Below, piece by piece: positions 13,201 to 24,299 of a stretch of DNA of 64,000 nt (its first letter is position 1; each line of letters begins with the position of its first letter). The position numbers and the translations under genes were made by a program. Source of the stretch: Smittia aterrima (Eukaryota; Arthropoda; Insecta; Diptera; Chironomidae); contig CP093830.1 in assembly GCA_033063855.1 (NCBI GenBank), positions 20,150,854-20,214,853 of the forward strand. The letters run 5' to 3'. The notes under the pieces were generated by a model. It saw only the letters and a list, made by a program, of their open reading frames with translations. It did not search any database and was not told where the DNA came from.

Positions 13201-16200
13201 AAGCTTCGAAGGTGAATGATAAAATAAATTGTAATTAAAATTAGAAGCAAAATGTTAGAGTAAAATGAATTATTTCGCCCTCTTCCGTCGTCGCTATTGT
13301 TTCATTCTCTAAAAACCCAAAAACACATCTCGAGCAGAATCGAGTGGGAAGGGACGACAAGACGAAGGGATCAAGTTTATGTTGTTGCAAAGTATTAAAT
13401 GAGAGGAAAAAGGTGGAAGGAAGGAATCTGAAGCTTCGAGAAATTGAAAATTTTCGCAGATGTTTTTAATGGAAAGTGATTAAGCAGCATTTTTGCATTA
13501 GCTGCCACAACGACCGAAGAAACCCATCATGGTTCTTAAGAAGCAATTACAATCTCTCCCATCTCAGCTCTTCTCCAGTGTCATTCATCTTCACACTCTT
13601 AGCTTAAGTCGCAAACAAAGCAAAGCTCTTAATAAAGAATTGCAACGCTAACAGAAAAAAATGAAACTGAAAATGTTCTTCTTGAATATTTCATGACGAA
13701 GCTTGAAATGTGAGATCGATTCAATTCAATTCTTTCGTTCATTCATTCACCGCTTCGGGATAGAGATCAGATAAGGAAATTACGCTCGATAATTGACAAT
13801 GACGACACACAACACATTTAGATTCGATGATGATAAGAATGTAATAAATAACAATTTCGATTCTTTTACAAATTTCTTCTCTTCCCGCCGGCGTAACTTC
13901 CCTTTTTATTAATATCGTGTAATAATTTCTCATTTCTCCCGTCAATATTTTCCTGCATTCGTTTGATGACATTATAGCCAACAACAAAACGACGGTAATG
14001 ACAAATTTCTTCTCTTCCTTCCACCCCACGATGTTGATACAAAATACTGTCGCGTATCAATGCACACACTTCTCCTCGAACAACAGAGGCGACGAAGCTT
14101 CTCCATTCACAAAAAATTTGTTTCAGGTGGAAAGGAATAGAAAAACGCTTCGAAGTGAGTGTTAGTGGGAAAAAGCGAAAAAGTCGAAAGAAGAAAAGAA
14201 AATCGACAAACAATTGTGGGGTAGAGAGAAGTTTTTCTCTTTTCGGCTCTCGAACAAGGCAATTCGTGGAACAACAGGTGAAAAGCCGGAAAATTCACTC
14301 GCTTCACGAACACACTCACAAGCTTATGGCTTCAAGGGTGGAAAAGAGCATTGCTCGTTGGTGTTGGTGAGCGAGGATGAATGTGCGGCACGGAAATGAA
14401 TGAAACATCTTGAAACCCATCAATTAAACTTGAATTAATCCTCTTCTGCTTTTGTTGCTTTCGGTCTCGTTCTCTCGTCTCCATTTTCATGTTCAAACTT
14501 TTCGTCGTTCTCTCGTTCGAGGTTTTATTTCGAGGTTTTATGGCTTGCAATATTTCTCGACGAAAAAAAGATTCCGAAAATCTTGAAAATCCCCAAAAAG
14601 TTTTCATGTTATGTTGTGCGCTCGGCAAGGATTTGATGGATTAACGTCGCTTAATTGTTATTGTCGCCTCTTTTTATGGGGTGTAAAAGGCAAAACGAAA
14701 ATTCAAATTTGAGCCACGCTCAGCAACACAAACACACTCATGAAATTTTCCCAAAGTTTTCTTTGTAAAAATTTTCATCCACGAACTAACACAACAAACA
14801 TAATCGGGAGAGAGAGAGAGAGCAGAGAGAAAGTCGCTGTAAGTTGCGATGGGGCAGAGAGTGTGAGTGATTTAGGGTGTCCGGAGTTTATAGGAAAATC
14901 AATAAAATCCCCCCCGCAGAAGAAAAACGTTTCTCTTCTTCATCCGGCACTTTTCCTCCGACGAAATTCACTCTACTTTGGCCGTTATCGTTCTCTTTCG
15001 TCTTTTAGGATTTGTGCGTGGGTGGGATGCGAAGATGAACTTGTGAAAGCGGAAGCATGTATCGAGGGAAAACTTTGATGTTTGTTGTTGCACGAACAAG
15101 TAAAGGATGGGGAAAAGGCGTAGTAACCATCACTTAAAGCGATCCCTGGGTGTGCGCTTTCTGTAACAAACGGGGTGTACAGTGAATGCACTTGTATTGG
15201 TAGTAGAACGTGAAAAACTACATGAGGGAAAATGGGAAAAGCCGAAGGATTAGTTGAACTGGTTAATGTTCAGTTTTACAACCGGGAAAATTGTTTTTCT
15301 GATAACAAAGCTCGACTGAAAAAGGGCGCTGAATAAATATGTTAAATGGATGTTTTATAGCTGTCGATGGGCAAGGACAAGGAGTGGAAGCTCCGCAAAC
15401 AACAGAAGGATCTTTCAATTTTGAAAATTTCGCTGTTTCCTTCCGCTCTCATGTTTTGCTTGCTTCGTTGCATCGTTTGCTCTGCAATGAGTTCGCTTTA
15501 CGGGCAATTTATTGACATGCTTGATGTTTCTCTTTTACGTTCTGCCATCACACAACGTTAAGAACTTTTCCTTCCCTGATGAAAATACCTTCCTTCTTCC
15601 TTATTTTAATACAATTTTTTTCGGTTAAAGGAATTTCTTCTCCACTTTCTTGAAACGGAGAGGGAGCATGATGGAAGGTTGACGGGCGAGTGGAGTCGGG
15701 AGTCAAATGTTAGACGTCGGGGGAAAACCGAGATGAAGATGGAATTTAATTCGTGAATGAAGTGAATGACTTGACAGCTAATTTTTTCGCATTTTTTCCA
15801 GTTAATAAAATTTCCATTAAATGTGAGAATCTTCACCCTCTTTCCCTTTAGTCTCAAAGACCAAAAATAGTTGGGACGGAAAGAGATGACTTCAAAGATT
15901 TATGATGATTCTCGTTTTGTTGTTCTTCATTTAAGCCTTCGAAGAAACAATAACAGCAACAGAATTTTGATTTAACCTCCGTCGCTCGAGGGTCGGTAAG
16001 AAACCCCGCAAATTAACCCCTCTGACAGTTCTCTTCTGATTGCTTCGTTTCGCTTCACCCCTTGGACGCTCTCAAAAAAATTATTCGACGACAACGACGA
16101 CAACATAAACCGTGAAACAAGCAGCACACGACAATGTACAAGTGGGAAAAAATATGGAAAACTCACCCGGCCGGCTACGTTATCGACTAAAAGATGATTT

Positions 16201-16340
16201 AATCTCGTCTCAAATGTCTGTTGGTGTCTGATGATTCCTTTCGTACTGTTGCCGTTTGACTGATTACTATTGCTCTTGCTGTTCACGACACTCCAACTGC
16301 TGATGAGCAGCGCGAGGTGAAAAATCGATTGAAGTTTCAT
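4287..16340 (-). CDS. PlexA: Plexin A, semaphorin receptor (7 coding exons, complete)
   Basis: Single-pass semaphorin receptor for axon guidance; its cytoplasmic GAP domain acts on Rap/Ras-type GTPases. Coding exons, 5' to 3' on the minus strand: 16340-16167, 10295-8624, 8564-6146, 6071-5107, 5038-4858, 4794-4518, 4454-4287. All junctions are GT-AG and in phase, giving about 1951 aa, close to the Drosophila PlexA length as I recall it. Exon 1 encodes a signal peptide (MKLQSIFHLALLISSW...), with an in-frame TAG just upstream of the ATG. Domains: sema (about 50-520), three Cys-rich PSI domains (CGECLSARDPYCGWC; CTRCVSS; CGMCLALPAKYGCGWC), IPT/TIG repeats, a transmembrane helix at about 1288-1309, and a juxtamembrane coiled coil (ECKEAFAELQTEMTDL). 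The GAP domain has both arginine motifs, LLLRRTES (about 1474) and YLTRLLATKG (about 1738), around a Rho-binding insert. It resembles vertebrate A-type more than B-type plexins in VYVGAVNRIYQL and the C-terminus. PlexB is the main alternative. Confidence 0.93.
10296..16166 (-). other. PlexA: PlexA intron 1 (5.9 kb)
   Basis: Bounded by donor GTGAGT (16166) and acceptor CTCGTAG (10296). It contains only short purine-rich chance frames, a short GA run near 14809-14821, and a perfect 10-bp hairpin at 10354-10380. I see no nested gene. Confidence 0.7.
10354..10380. repeat. Perfect 10-bp hairpin in PlexA intron 1
   Basis: Arms GCGGTGTAAT (10354-10363) and ATTACACCGC (10371-10380) flank the 7-nt loop TTGAAAC. 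It lies about 60 nt upstream of the exon 2 acceptor in the transcript. Its function is unknown. Confidence 0.75.
16167..16340 (-). CDS. PlexA: PlexA coding exon 1 (start codon and signal peptide)
   Basis: This 58-codon exon has its ATG at 16340-16338, preceded in frame by TAG, and a hydrophobic signal sequence at residues 1-21. It ends LVDNVAGR with the strong donor GTGAGT at 16166-16161. Phase 0 joins it to the next exon 5.9 kb away to give AGR-VYVGAVNRIYQL, the expected first strand of the plexin sema domain. Confidence 0.85.
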
Positions 16341-18154
16341 GTTTAACTAATTTTTATAAAATCGCTTAAAAAATCTTTCTTTTTCCACTGTTTGGAATGT
16401 TTCACTTCGTCTTCCGTTCGTGTTGAGTAAAATGTGTAAAAATTTGTTATTTGATATTTAATTACACAATAGATGTACACACACACACATGCTAACACGC
16501 ACTGACACTGAGAGACAAAAATATTTGTTGCTTTTCCTTCACTGATTTTTCTTTTATCACTTATGCCTCTTCCTTAGTTGCTCATTTTTATGGCTTTTCT
16601 TTCTTTAATCTTCTTATCACTTCACTGTCTCTCTCTCTTTTCGCTTTCCGCGACTTCCGGTTCGTTTACAGCTCCTTTTCCCTTGGCTTTGGATGCTTCC
16701 GGAAAAGGTGGAGAGACACGGTCGAAGCGTCAAAATTTATTTTCAGTCACGAAGCTCATGGAAGCTCACTTCACTTGTGCTTGCTGGTTGGTTTAGTGAT
16801 AAGAAGCGCATAATGCGCTTATTATCGTGGGACTTAATCCCATTGTTTTCTCGCTTCCGCAGCAATCGCTTTGCCCTTATCAGTTTTCTGTAAAGCGCAA
16901 AAGGAAATTCAATTAGAAAGTTATGTTTCGCAATTTATTAATTTGCGGTTTTGATGGTGGAGTTTGCGGGAAAAGTCTCGTGGCTTCTAAAGGGTTTGAA
17001 CTTTCTTGGTATCAGGCATCTCTCTCCCCGACCATTGAAATTTTCAGAAGAAAAACTTTTCGGGAAACATTGTTTCAATCAATCATCATCAGGCCTCGTC
17101 ATTTCAGAGGAAGAATCAACAAGAGTTGGCGCATAGGAGATCAACTTTGGGACGAACTCATATGAGTTGAGGGCTTGAACAAGTTTCAACAAGAATCTCT
17201 CGGGGATTTCAACTTCAATGCGTTGTATTAATCAGCTTTAATCATCTGCTTCCAGAATAAACACCCTGCTACTGACTACACATTGAAATTCCAATATTTT
17301 TTTTTTCGCTTTGTCAGGAGGAAATTTCCTTCTTCTTTGTTACAGCGGAACGCGAGCTCGTAACTGAATTACATGTTGTGGCTCATGCAAGAACCCAAAA
17401 GTGTTTTTGGCATATGCCGTGTTAATACACTGGAGACTCAGAGAGCGAAGATGAATGAAAACGGAGAAGAATTTCACACCCACACACACTCACGAGAATT
17501 GATAAATGTCGGGGACGGGAGTAAATTCTGACTGGAATCTGGTTCAACTGCCAAACGCGAGAACTATCAAGCAAGCTGAGACTCTTGACTTAACTCAAGA
17601 GTTTTAGACATTCAAGATCACAAAATCTAAAAATTTTCACTAGAGAAAATGTATTTTTTCCATTTTGTTTTTATGGAGTTGAAGAGAAAGCAGAGTCCAC
17701 TATAATCCGAGTGATCAAAGACTCACAAGTCAATATGATGACACACCTATGGACTCTGATCTTATCGTGATGAGTTTGCATTGATATTTCATAAGAATTT
17801 CGCGAGAATTTATCCACGAAATTATTATTTTGTTCTCACACAATCGCAATCGACATTTTTTACTTCGCCTGATGCACTCACACAGCGAAATTCAGTGAAA
17901 TTTTTCCGACGAGAATTTTTTTCGCACATTTTTGGGATTTATGGAATGCTGAAGCCGGTGGCTGACCCACAACAGATGGAAGGGGATTAATTGATTGATT
18001 GCTGGAGAAACTCAAGCATTTCCAGATCGAAGGAAGAATCAAAAACTGGGAAAGAATTGATTAGAAGTTGAAAAAGCTTCGGAGGGGGATCTAAGCCGAG
18101 ACGAGATTTTCTTGATCATTTTCACTAACTCAGTTGACAGATGAGTAAACTTAC

Positions 18155-18470
18155 TTTCTTCACGGGACAAAAAAAGTTAAAACGAACGCCAAGCGATCAC
18201 GAATTTTGATAAAACTTTTCACTTTGTATGAGCACTCGAATATTTTTTATTTTTTCGATTTTTCACGTCTTTCTGATGAAATTCCAGTCAATCTACACAA
18301 ACTAACTATTAACGCGTTCACTTAGAGCGACTTTAGCAGTTTTCTGCAATTTTCAATGTTTTTTACAGAGCTGATTCAATATTTCTCCGCCCTGAAGAAG
18401 TCCGACCGATTTTTTCTGAGTTACGCTCAGCTTGTGTGTCATCAGTCCAGCTTTACTCAAGGGGTAGATC
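18155..18470 (-). other. Candidate non-coding first exon of PlexA (5' UTR)
   Basis: On the minus strand this stretch lacks a long open frame and ends in a consensus donor (GTAAGT, 18154-18149). It is about 1.8 kb upstream of the PlexA start codon, and acceptor-like AG sites lie just upstream of that ATG. I infer a 5' UTR exon. The outer boundary is a guess. Confidence 0.2.
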
Positions 18471-19573
18471 AATTTTGAAGTCACTTTTCGTTCAAACATT
18501 ATCAGCCTCGTTGTTTCGATTTCTTCAAATGAAAAGTATCTGTTAATGACTGCTGTCAGAAGATTAAGAAATATTATTGTTATAAAGACGCTTCATCAAG
18601 AATACAAAGTAAGATTAGAAATGCAACTGCTTTTGTGAATACGAAAGATCACTTTGAGCACGAAAACGGGTCTTTCAACTTTATATTTTTGAATCTGAGG
18701 GCCTTTCAACTTCAAACGGTTGAATTTCTTGAAGCGAATTCTAATTAGAGCGAATTGAAACACGGCAAGTTCAATCTTTTGCACAGTTTTCATTACTTTT
18801 ATTTTACTCGTAACTTAAGCTCCTGACAAGTGAATCCTCGCTCATTAGTACTCATGGCAAAGCGTTCTCAACACGTTTAGTAAAAGAATCTGAAAACCTC
18901 AAACGAGGCAGCAACTAATGAGATTAAAATTGAAAATCTTACGAAAAAATAGAAGAAGATAAAAAGTTTCTGTAATTCGAGGAAAATTAGTGATTTAAGT
19001 GAAGTGTTCAGACGACAGCAGGAAGTTTCGCGATCGTTCCAGGCAAGTTAAATTAAATCTCAGCTTGTTTATCATTCTGAAAATCGTCAGTGATGATAAA
19101 TTTCGAAATTTTATTTATGTCGCAATATCTCTCTCTTTCACTGTCCAATGTTGGCCGCTTTTTTATTTCGTTCGCTTCATCCGCTCCATTCATAAAGAGT
19201 TGGCAAAGAGGCCTCGTCTGAAGGTCATTGAAATCTCTCGTTTGCCCAACAGCGAACTGAATCGTTGCACTTACTCGTAAGTTCTTGTGGCGTTGCGTTT
19301 TGTTGTTAAGGTTTTCCGAGTTGGAAAACACAAAATCGCTGTTGGGACGTTAATGCAAGTGACGTAAGAACTTGAAGAATTCATGTTCAGGTAGTCAAAC
19401 GACTTGGGTTCAAGTAAATATTGAACGAAAGAAGATTAAGAAAAGATATTGAGCATGACGTCATTTGCCCAGCTTTCCCCTCTTCAGTCGCAATCGAGGT
19501 AATTGAATAATTGCTCTTTGTTGGTTGATAATGACGTATTTATACTTAATATTTCCTAATCGTTACATGAGTC

Positions 19574-19825
19574 CTACATAAGTCTCTGATGGATTTCGGA
19601 GACTGAAAGTCTTGTTATCGCTTTTAATGTAATTGAAAAACATTTTTTTTTTCGGGTGACTTTGAGTGCAGTATCATAGTAACGGGGCTGAATAGGGGGA
19701 GGGGGGACGTAGAGAGCATTGAACACGAAGTCGTAAACTAAAATCACTATTTGTGTTACAACAGAACAAGCAATTACTGCGACAGTCACATTCCGATTGA
19801 AACGCGCGGGGGTTTTGGTTTTTGG
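19574..19825 (-). CDS. Hypothetical small membrane-protein exon (doubtful)
   Basis: This open frame follows a good minus-strand acceptor (TTTTTACAG). It encodes a basic start, one strongly hydrophobic stretch (VTVAVIACSVVTQIVILVY) and a Pro/Tyr segment (VPPPPIQPRYYD), then runs to a stop with no clear domain. It could be an exon of a small membrane protein or a chance frame. I know no homologue. Confidence 0.15.
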   Translation of the reverse strand, partial: PKTKTPARFNRNVTVAVIACSVVTQIVILVYDFVFNALYVPPPPIQPRYYDTALKVTRKKKCFSITLKAITRLSVSEIHQRLM

Positions 19826-20044
19826 AAGCACAACTGTAAAAAGTAAATCTCATTGAAAATCGAAATCAAGTTTTCTCTTATTTAAATTAAGTTTGAAATG
19901 ATATTTGGAAATTTCTTGTCATCATGTGTTTGACTGATGACAGTCACAAGTTTCATTTTCTCTTAAACTTCTCGACGGAAACAAGAGAACAAGAAACCTT
20001 CCGTTCGGTAATTCATTGGAATAAAATTCCAATTTGTTTAATAA

Positions 20045-20227
20045 CTAATCTCGTCTCCTTCTTCGAGTTCCTCGCCTTGCAGTAAGAGCAGCAGCAACAT
20101 CATCGAAGATGATTCGAAATGACCCTGAACCGCAAATGAGTCGCGCGCGTATTTTAAACACAGCAGCAACATTGATTCGAGCCTTCTCGTAGCTTTGCTT
20201 ATCGACGTCAAGGACACGATGTTTCAT
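20045..20227 (-). CDS. Hypothetical small ORF, basic C-terminus (doubtful)
   Basis: A 60-codon frame starts at an ATG two bases after a pyrimidine-rich acceptor-like TTTGTTTAG on the minus strand. It ends in an Arg-rich tail (RRGTRRRRRD). I do not recognise it. It is locally richer in GC than its surroundings, which is why I list it, but chance is likely. Confidence 0.15.
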   Translation of the reverse strand: MKHRVLDVDKQSYEKARINVAAVFKIRARLICGSGSFRIIFDDVAAALTARRGTRRRRRD

Positions 20228-22501
20228 GCCTAAACAAAGAACAGACAAGAATCTGGCGCGAGCGGTGCGAAGAGAAGGGAAAAAAGACAGAAAACACTGT
20301 AGAATAACGAATTATTCTCACGACGATGATGAGATGAACATTAATTATGTTAATGGAATGCTATTGGGTTTTGAATAAATGGAGAAGCAATTAGGTGACT
20401 AGACGGCACGAGGCTAAGAACGTCGCTAATTTGTTGATTAATTGACGACTGTCACTAATAACCCGCGAAGTTTCACTAAGACCACCTAAGTTAGATAGTT
20501 TTTATTGCTGTGTTATCCACGAATTCCTCTTCGTCATCTTTTCTCGCTTGCAAATATTTGAGAATCGACATAACAGCAAAAAGCATCAAGACATTAAATA
20601 TTTGCCAAGATACAAACAAAAGATCATAAATGCTTCATTTCGGCGAAGAGGCAATCGATGATGCTGATGATGATTGAAGTGGTCCGAAGACTCGCGTCGA
20701 TTCAAGGAAACAAAGTTCTCACATCAACCTTACGCATTGAGTCATTTTTTTGTTGATGTTGATGAAGTCTAGCTCGTCGAACGGTTTTGACTGTTTAATT
20801 AACAGTTTAATCTGTTTGGCAGGGGCTTAAGAATCGCTGATCTCATGTTTACATCTCTGTTCAGATCTTGTTGATTTGTAAACAAATTGCTTACGAGAAA
20901 TCTTCTGAGACATATTTAACGAATGATCAAATGTTGAAGACTTTTAAAGAGCGGTCAGTGATAACATTTATTGGTCGAGGTAAAGAAGACTTTTAGCTTT
21001 TTCGATGATATTTGGAAACCACATTTTGCACAACATTTCCGCTTAAAATTCACACTTTCATTAAGCTTTCGGCCTTGAATAAACAACAAGTTTAAAATAT
21101 CGAGCGCTTTGAATCACAAATTAGAACGTTTCGATCTCACTTGCGTGTTCATCTCGACTCCGGGAAAATCTTTACGACGATTGTTCCTGCAAAGCAGTGA
21201 ATTAATTTTTAATAAACACGAGCCGCATATTTCGAGCACAAACAATTGACTGAGTGATTGGCCATGGATAAATATTTAATCGTCGAATAATTCTAGTCAG
21301 CATCGCATGTCGATTGCAAGGTGAAGATTTCGTCCGCGACTTCTAAAGTAAACTGTTTGTTGAACTTAAGAAAAAGGCGGCTTACGAAACTTTCTTGCCA
21401 CAGTCAAACGCCTACCTGAGTTATGTTTGATTCCTGAATTATGTTTCCTACTTTCCGTGGAATTTACGATCGCCTGCCGCGACCAACAACTCAATTGACG
21501 TGTCGTATTTTTATATTTCATTATTCATTCTTTTTTTCACAGATTTACCTCAGGCGAAACGCAAAACCCCGAGTCGAAACATCAAACACAATCATGAGTC
21601 GATGTCAACATCGTGTGAGCCATCGACTATCAGTCAGTCTTGATTGAGTCCTCGTCGTGTCGTGTTGACTGAGAGGGCTGACGAAGTGAACAAATTAGGA
21701 TTCGAATTTACGGTAGAACGTTGAAGGGACATGACGAAAGGATTAACAAAGAAACATATGTGAGTGTAAAGAACAGCGATTAGTTAATTGAAAACTCGGT
21801 TGACGACAGCGTCGGCTCTTTCAACAACTTGTTGGTGCTTTCATTGAAAGCCTCTCATTATGATGAAGTTGTCGCTTGTAACTTCCACTCGAATTTCGTG
21901 CCGCACGAAACTTTTCTAAACAACTTTTATCTGAAAATGGTTTGAAGTGAGTTCAGGCTGATAGCAAGTCAATTTTTCGGGAAATGAGATAAAAGCCATT
22001 AAGCAAAGCTTTTGAGAACTTTGTGGATTCCACGAAGTAAAGCTTAATCCTTTGATAAGCAAATGTGAGGGGAAGTTTCCTCGAAAACTTCGTAGAAAAT
22101 AAATTTTTTTGTTTGTCATAACCCGCAAGATAAAAGCTGATTTATTGACGGTAATAATTGGATAATTTACGCCTATGATACTTGTCATTACGTTTTGATG
22201 AAGTGTTTCGCGTTGGAAGAGTGCGCTTCTGATAAAGAACATTCGTCTGTGATTGACAAAACCTTCCATTGAGGTCAATGGCGATGATGATCAGCGATGT
22301 CATGCAATTGCGCCAGCAGAAGTGTGAAGTTCATTATGGCGGAAGATTTGCTTCGCTTCGCTTCTGAAAGTGTTTGCAAAATCAATTTTTAAACTGAATT
22401 TCACTTGACACGCTATCAACTCATGACCCACTTCAATATCCATATTGATAAAGTCATGCATTCGAGTGATTTTATAAACTCTTTTTTTTTCTTCCTTTCA
22501 G

Positions 22502-22619
22502 CAATTTTTTCGTAGAATTTCAATGTCAATTAGACGTGACGAGATTTAGTTTTACATTTGAGCATTAAAGTCATAACTTGACTCACTCTCGTGTGGAGAT
22601 CCACCGAAAGACTTCAACG
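22502..22619 (+). promoter_or_regulatory. beta3GalT 5' UTR exon segment with upstream ORF
   Basis: A very strong acceptor (a T9 tract, then CTTCCTTTCAG ending at 22501) implies an upstream non-coding exon and a 5' UTR exon beginning at 22502. A 9-codon upstream ORF (ATG 22523, TAG 22547-22549) ends 70 nt before the main ATG at 22620. It could reduce translation of the enzyme. Confidence 0.45.
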
Positions 22620-23997
22620 ATGATCGGAACACATTTTCGTGCGACGCATTACATGGTCTTCTCGATCATTGCATTTGCACTCTTCATTTTGATTTCATAT
22701 TACACGAGCAACAACTCACTCGACTCACAAATTCAAGCGAAGGGACTCAAGATGCATCACGCGCCTTGGATCGACCCGAGAAGAATGCAAAGTGCCAATC
22801 AAGGTGAGAATTGAACAAATTAACAAGCAGAGCGAAGATTTTAATTGACGACTTTTTCTAGTTGATGTTAATTCATCGCAACCTCAAAACGAGGGCGATA
22901 GCATAGGAAGCATAATCTTCAAGGGAATCATGAGCCCGTCAGGGACACAGAATGGAACATACTATCAGTATTTAGTTAACCAGAGTCAGGTGGAGATGGG
23001 CGTGCCAGTTAATAGTGGACAGTCAAAAGGTGAATACATGAAAGAGAAAACAAAGTTCTTTATCTAAATAAATTACGTTTCAGTTGAAAATACAACGACG
23101 ACAACAACCACAACACAGAAGCCTCCATCAGAATCATCAAAGTCAAATGTAACAGTTGTGAAGCAACTGGATACAACTAAAGGAGTCATCACTCGTCATC
23201 TTTATGAGTCAGGGCATATCGACTCACCAGAGATTTGCCCAGACAACGGAGAAACCATTAAACTCCTAATTATTATCACGTCAGCTCCTGTTCATCGTGA
23301 AGCTCGCCTAGCCATTAGACAGACTTGGGGACATTTTGGAAGTCGACGAGACATTGCAGTTGCTTTCCTTGTTGGAGCAGCTGGTCAAACTCTCGACGAT
23401 TCAATCGCAGCAGAGAATTACATGTACAATGACATTATTCGAGGACGATTCGTCGATAGCTATAACAATCTAACACTGAAAACCATTTCAATGCTTGAAT
23501 GGGTTGACGAGCATTGTCCAAAAGCATCATTCATTCTCAAGACCGATGACGATATGTTTATCAATGTGCCGAAGCTTCTGCAGTTTGCTGAGAAGAAGCA
23601 CGCTGACAAGCGAACCATATATGGTCGACTAGCGAAGAAGTGGAAGCCAATTAGAAACAAAAAGTCGAAGTACTACGTGAGCCTTGAGCAATACAAGCCT
23701 CCGATCTTCCCACAATTCACGACAGGTCCTGCTTATCTACTAACCAGCGACTGTGTCTCCGATCTGTATAAGAAAGCGCTTAATTTAACGTACTTGAAGC
23801 TTGAGGACGTATACACGACGGGCATTGTTGCTCAAGAAGTGAACGTAAAGCGGGTGCTTGTGAACGAGTTCCTCAACCGGAGGATCGCATTTAATGCATG
23901 TAACATTAAGAAATCGATAAGCTTGCATATGATCAAGCCACCAGAAATGTTCGACCTGTGGAAGAAGCTGCTGGACACGACGGTGAAGTGTAAATAG
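22620..23997 (+). CDS. Beta-1,3-galactosyltransferase family (GT31), type II Golgi enzyme
   Basis: Transfers galactose (or GlcNAc) from a UDP-sugar in beta-1,3 linkage to glycan acceptors in the Golgi. Exons are 22620-22803, 22862-23029 and 23084-23997, GT-AG with phase 1 at both junctions, giving about 421 aa. A short cytosolic tail precedes a membrane anchor at about residues 11-27 (MVFSIIAFALFILISYY). A long stem follows with a Thr run (about 121-128) and an NxT site. The GT31 catalytic domain shows RLAIRQTWGH (about 192), FLVGA, NLTLKT, the metal-binding DDD in LKTDDDMFIN (272-274), FPQFTTGPAYLL and EDVYTTG (358). The ATG at 22620 is chosen as the first ATG in frame. It resembles insect beta3GalT/brainiac-like enzymes, but acceptor specificity cannot be told. 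It is transcribed away from PlexA and toward CAPS. Confidence 0.9.
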
Positions 23998-24293
23998 GTT
24001 GGTGTAGGATAAGAAACTATGAAAAAGACATTTGATGATCACAAAACGGAATGTGGAGCGTGATAACTGAAGAAAAGATCCTAAAGCGTAAAATTAAGTA
24101 AATTGGAGATTTTTAAAAGTGATATGAACTGAAAACTCCTCCTTGCATGTTTGCCAAGAAAATTCTTAAGCTTAACTTCTTGACTTTAAGTCGCTAAATG
24201 AAATGTCAAGAGGACAGTTAAGTTTATTTTTTACGTGACATCCTTGAGTCTCGTCACACAACTTTCTGATTTAAGATCTGAACATGAATCTTT

Positions 24294-24299
24294 AATAAA
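24294..24299 (+). terminator. Poly(A) signal of the galactosyltransferase gene
   Basis: Canonical AATAAA about 300 nt after the stop codon, the first good hexamer downstream, so it is the likely 3' end signal. Confidence 0.5.

Larger units (their letters stand above)
16341..22501. other. Intergenic region between divergent PlexA and beta3GalT
   Basis: Head-to-head spacer of about 6 kb. It should hold the PlexA promoter (minus) and the galactosyltransferase promoter (plus). It has a short (AC)n run near 16474-16490. A few short open frames at 19053-20248 on the minus strand have somewhat protein-like composition but match no family I know. Confidence 0.55.

Noticed and set aside
17691..17760. 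Inverted repeat CAGAGTCCA ... TGGACTCTG as a microRNA hairpin
   Set aside because: Only 9 bp pair well; the inner arms do not continue pairing as a microRNA precursor would.
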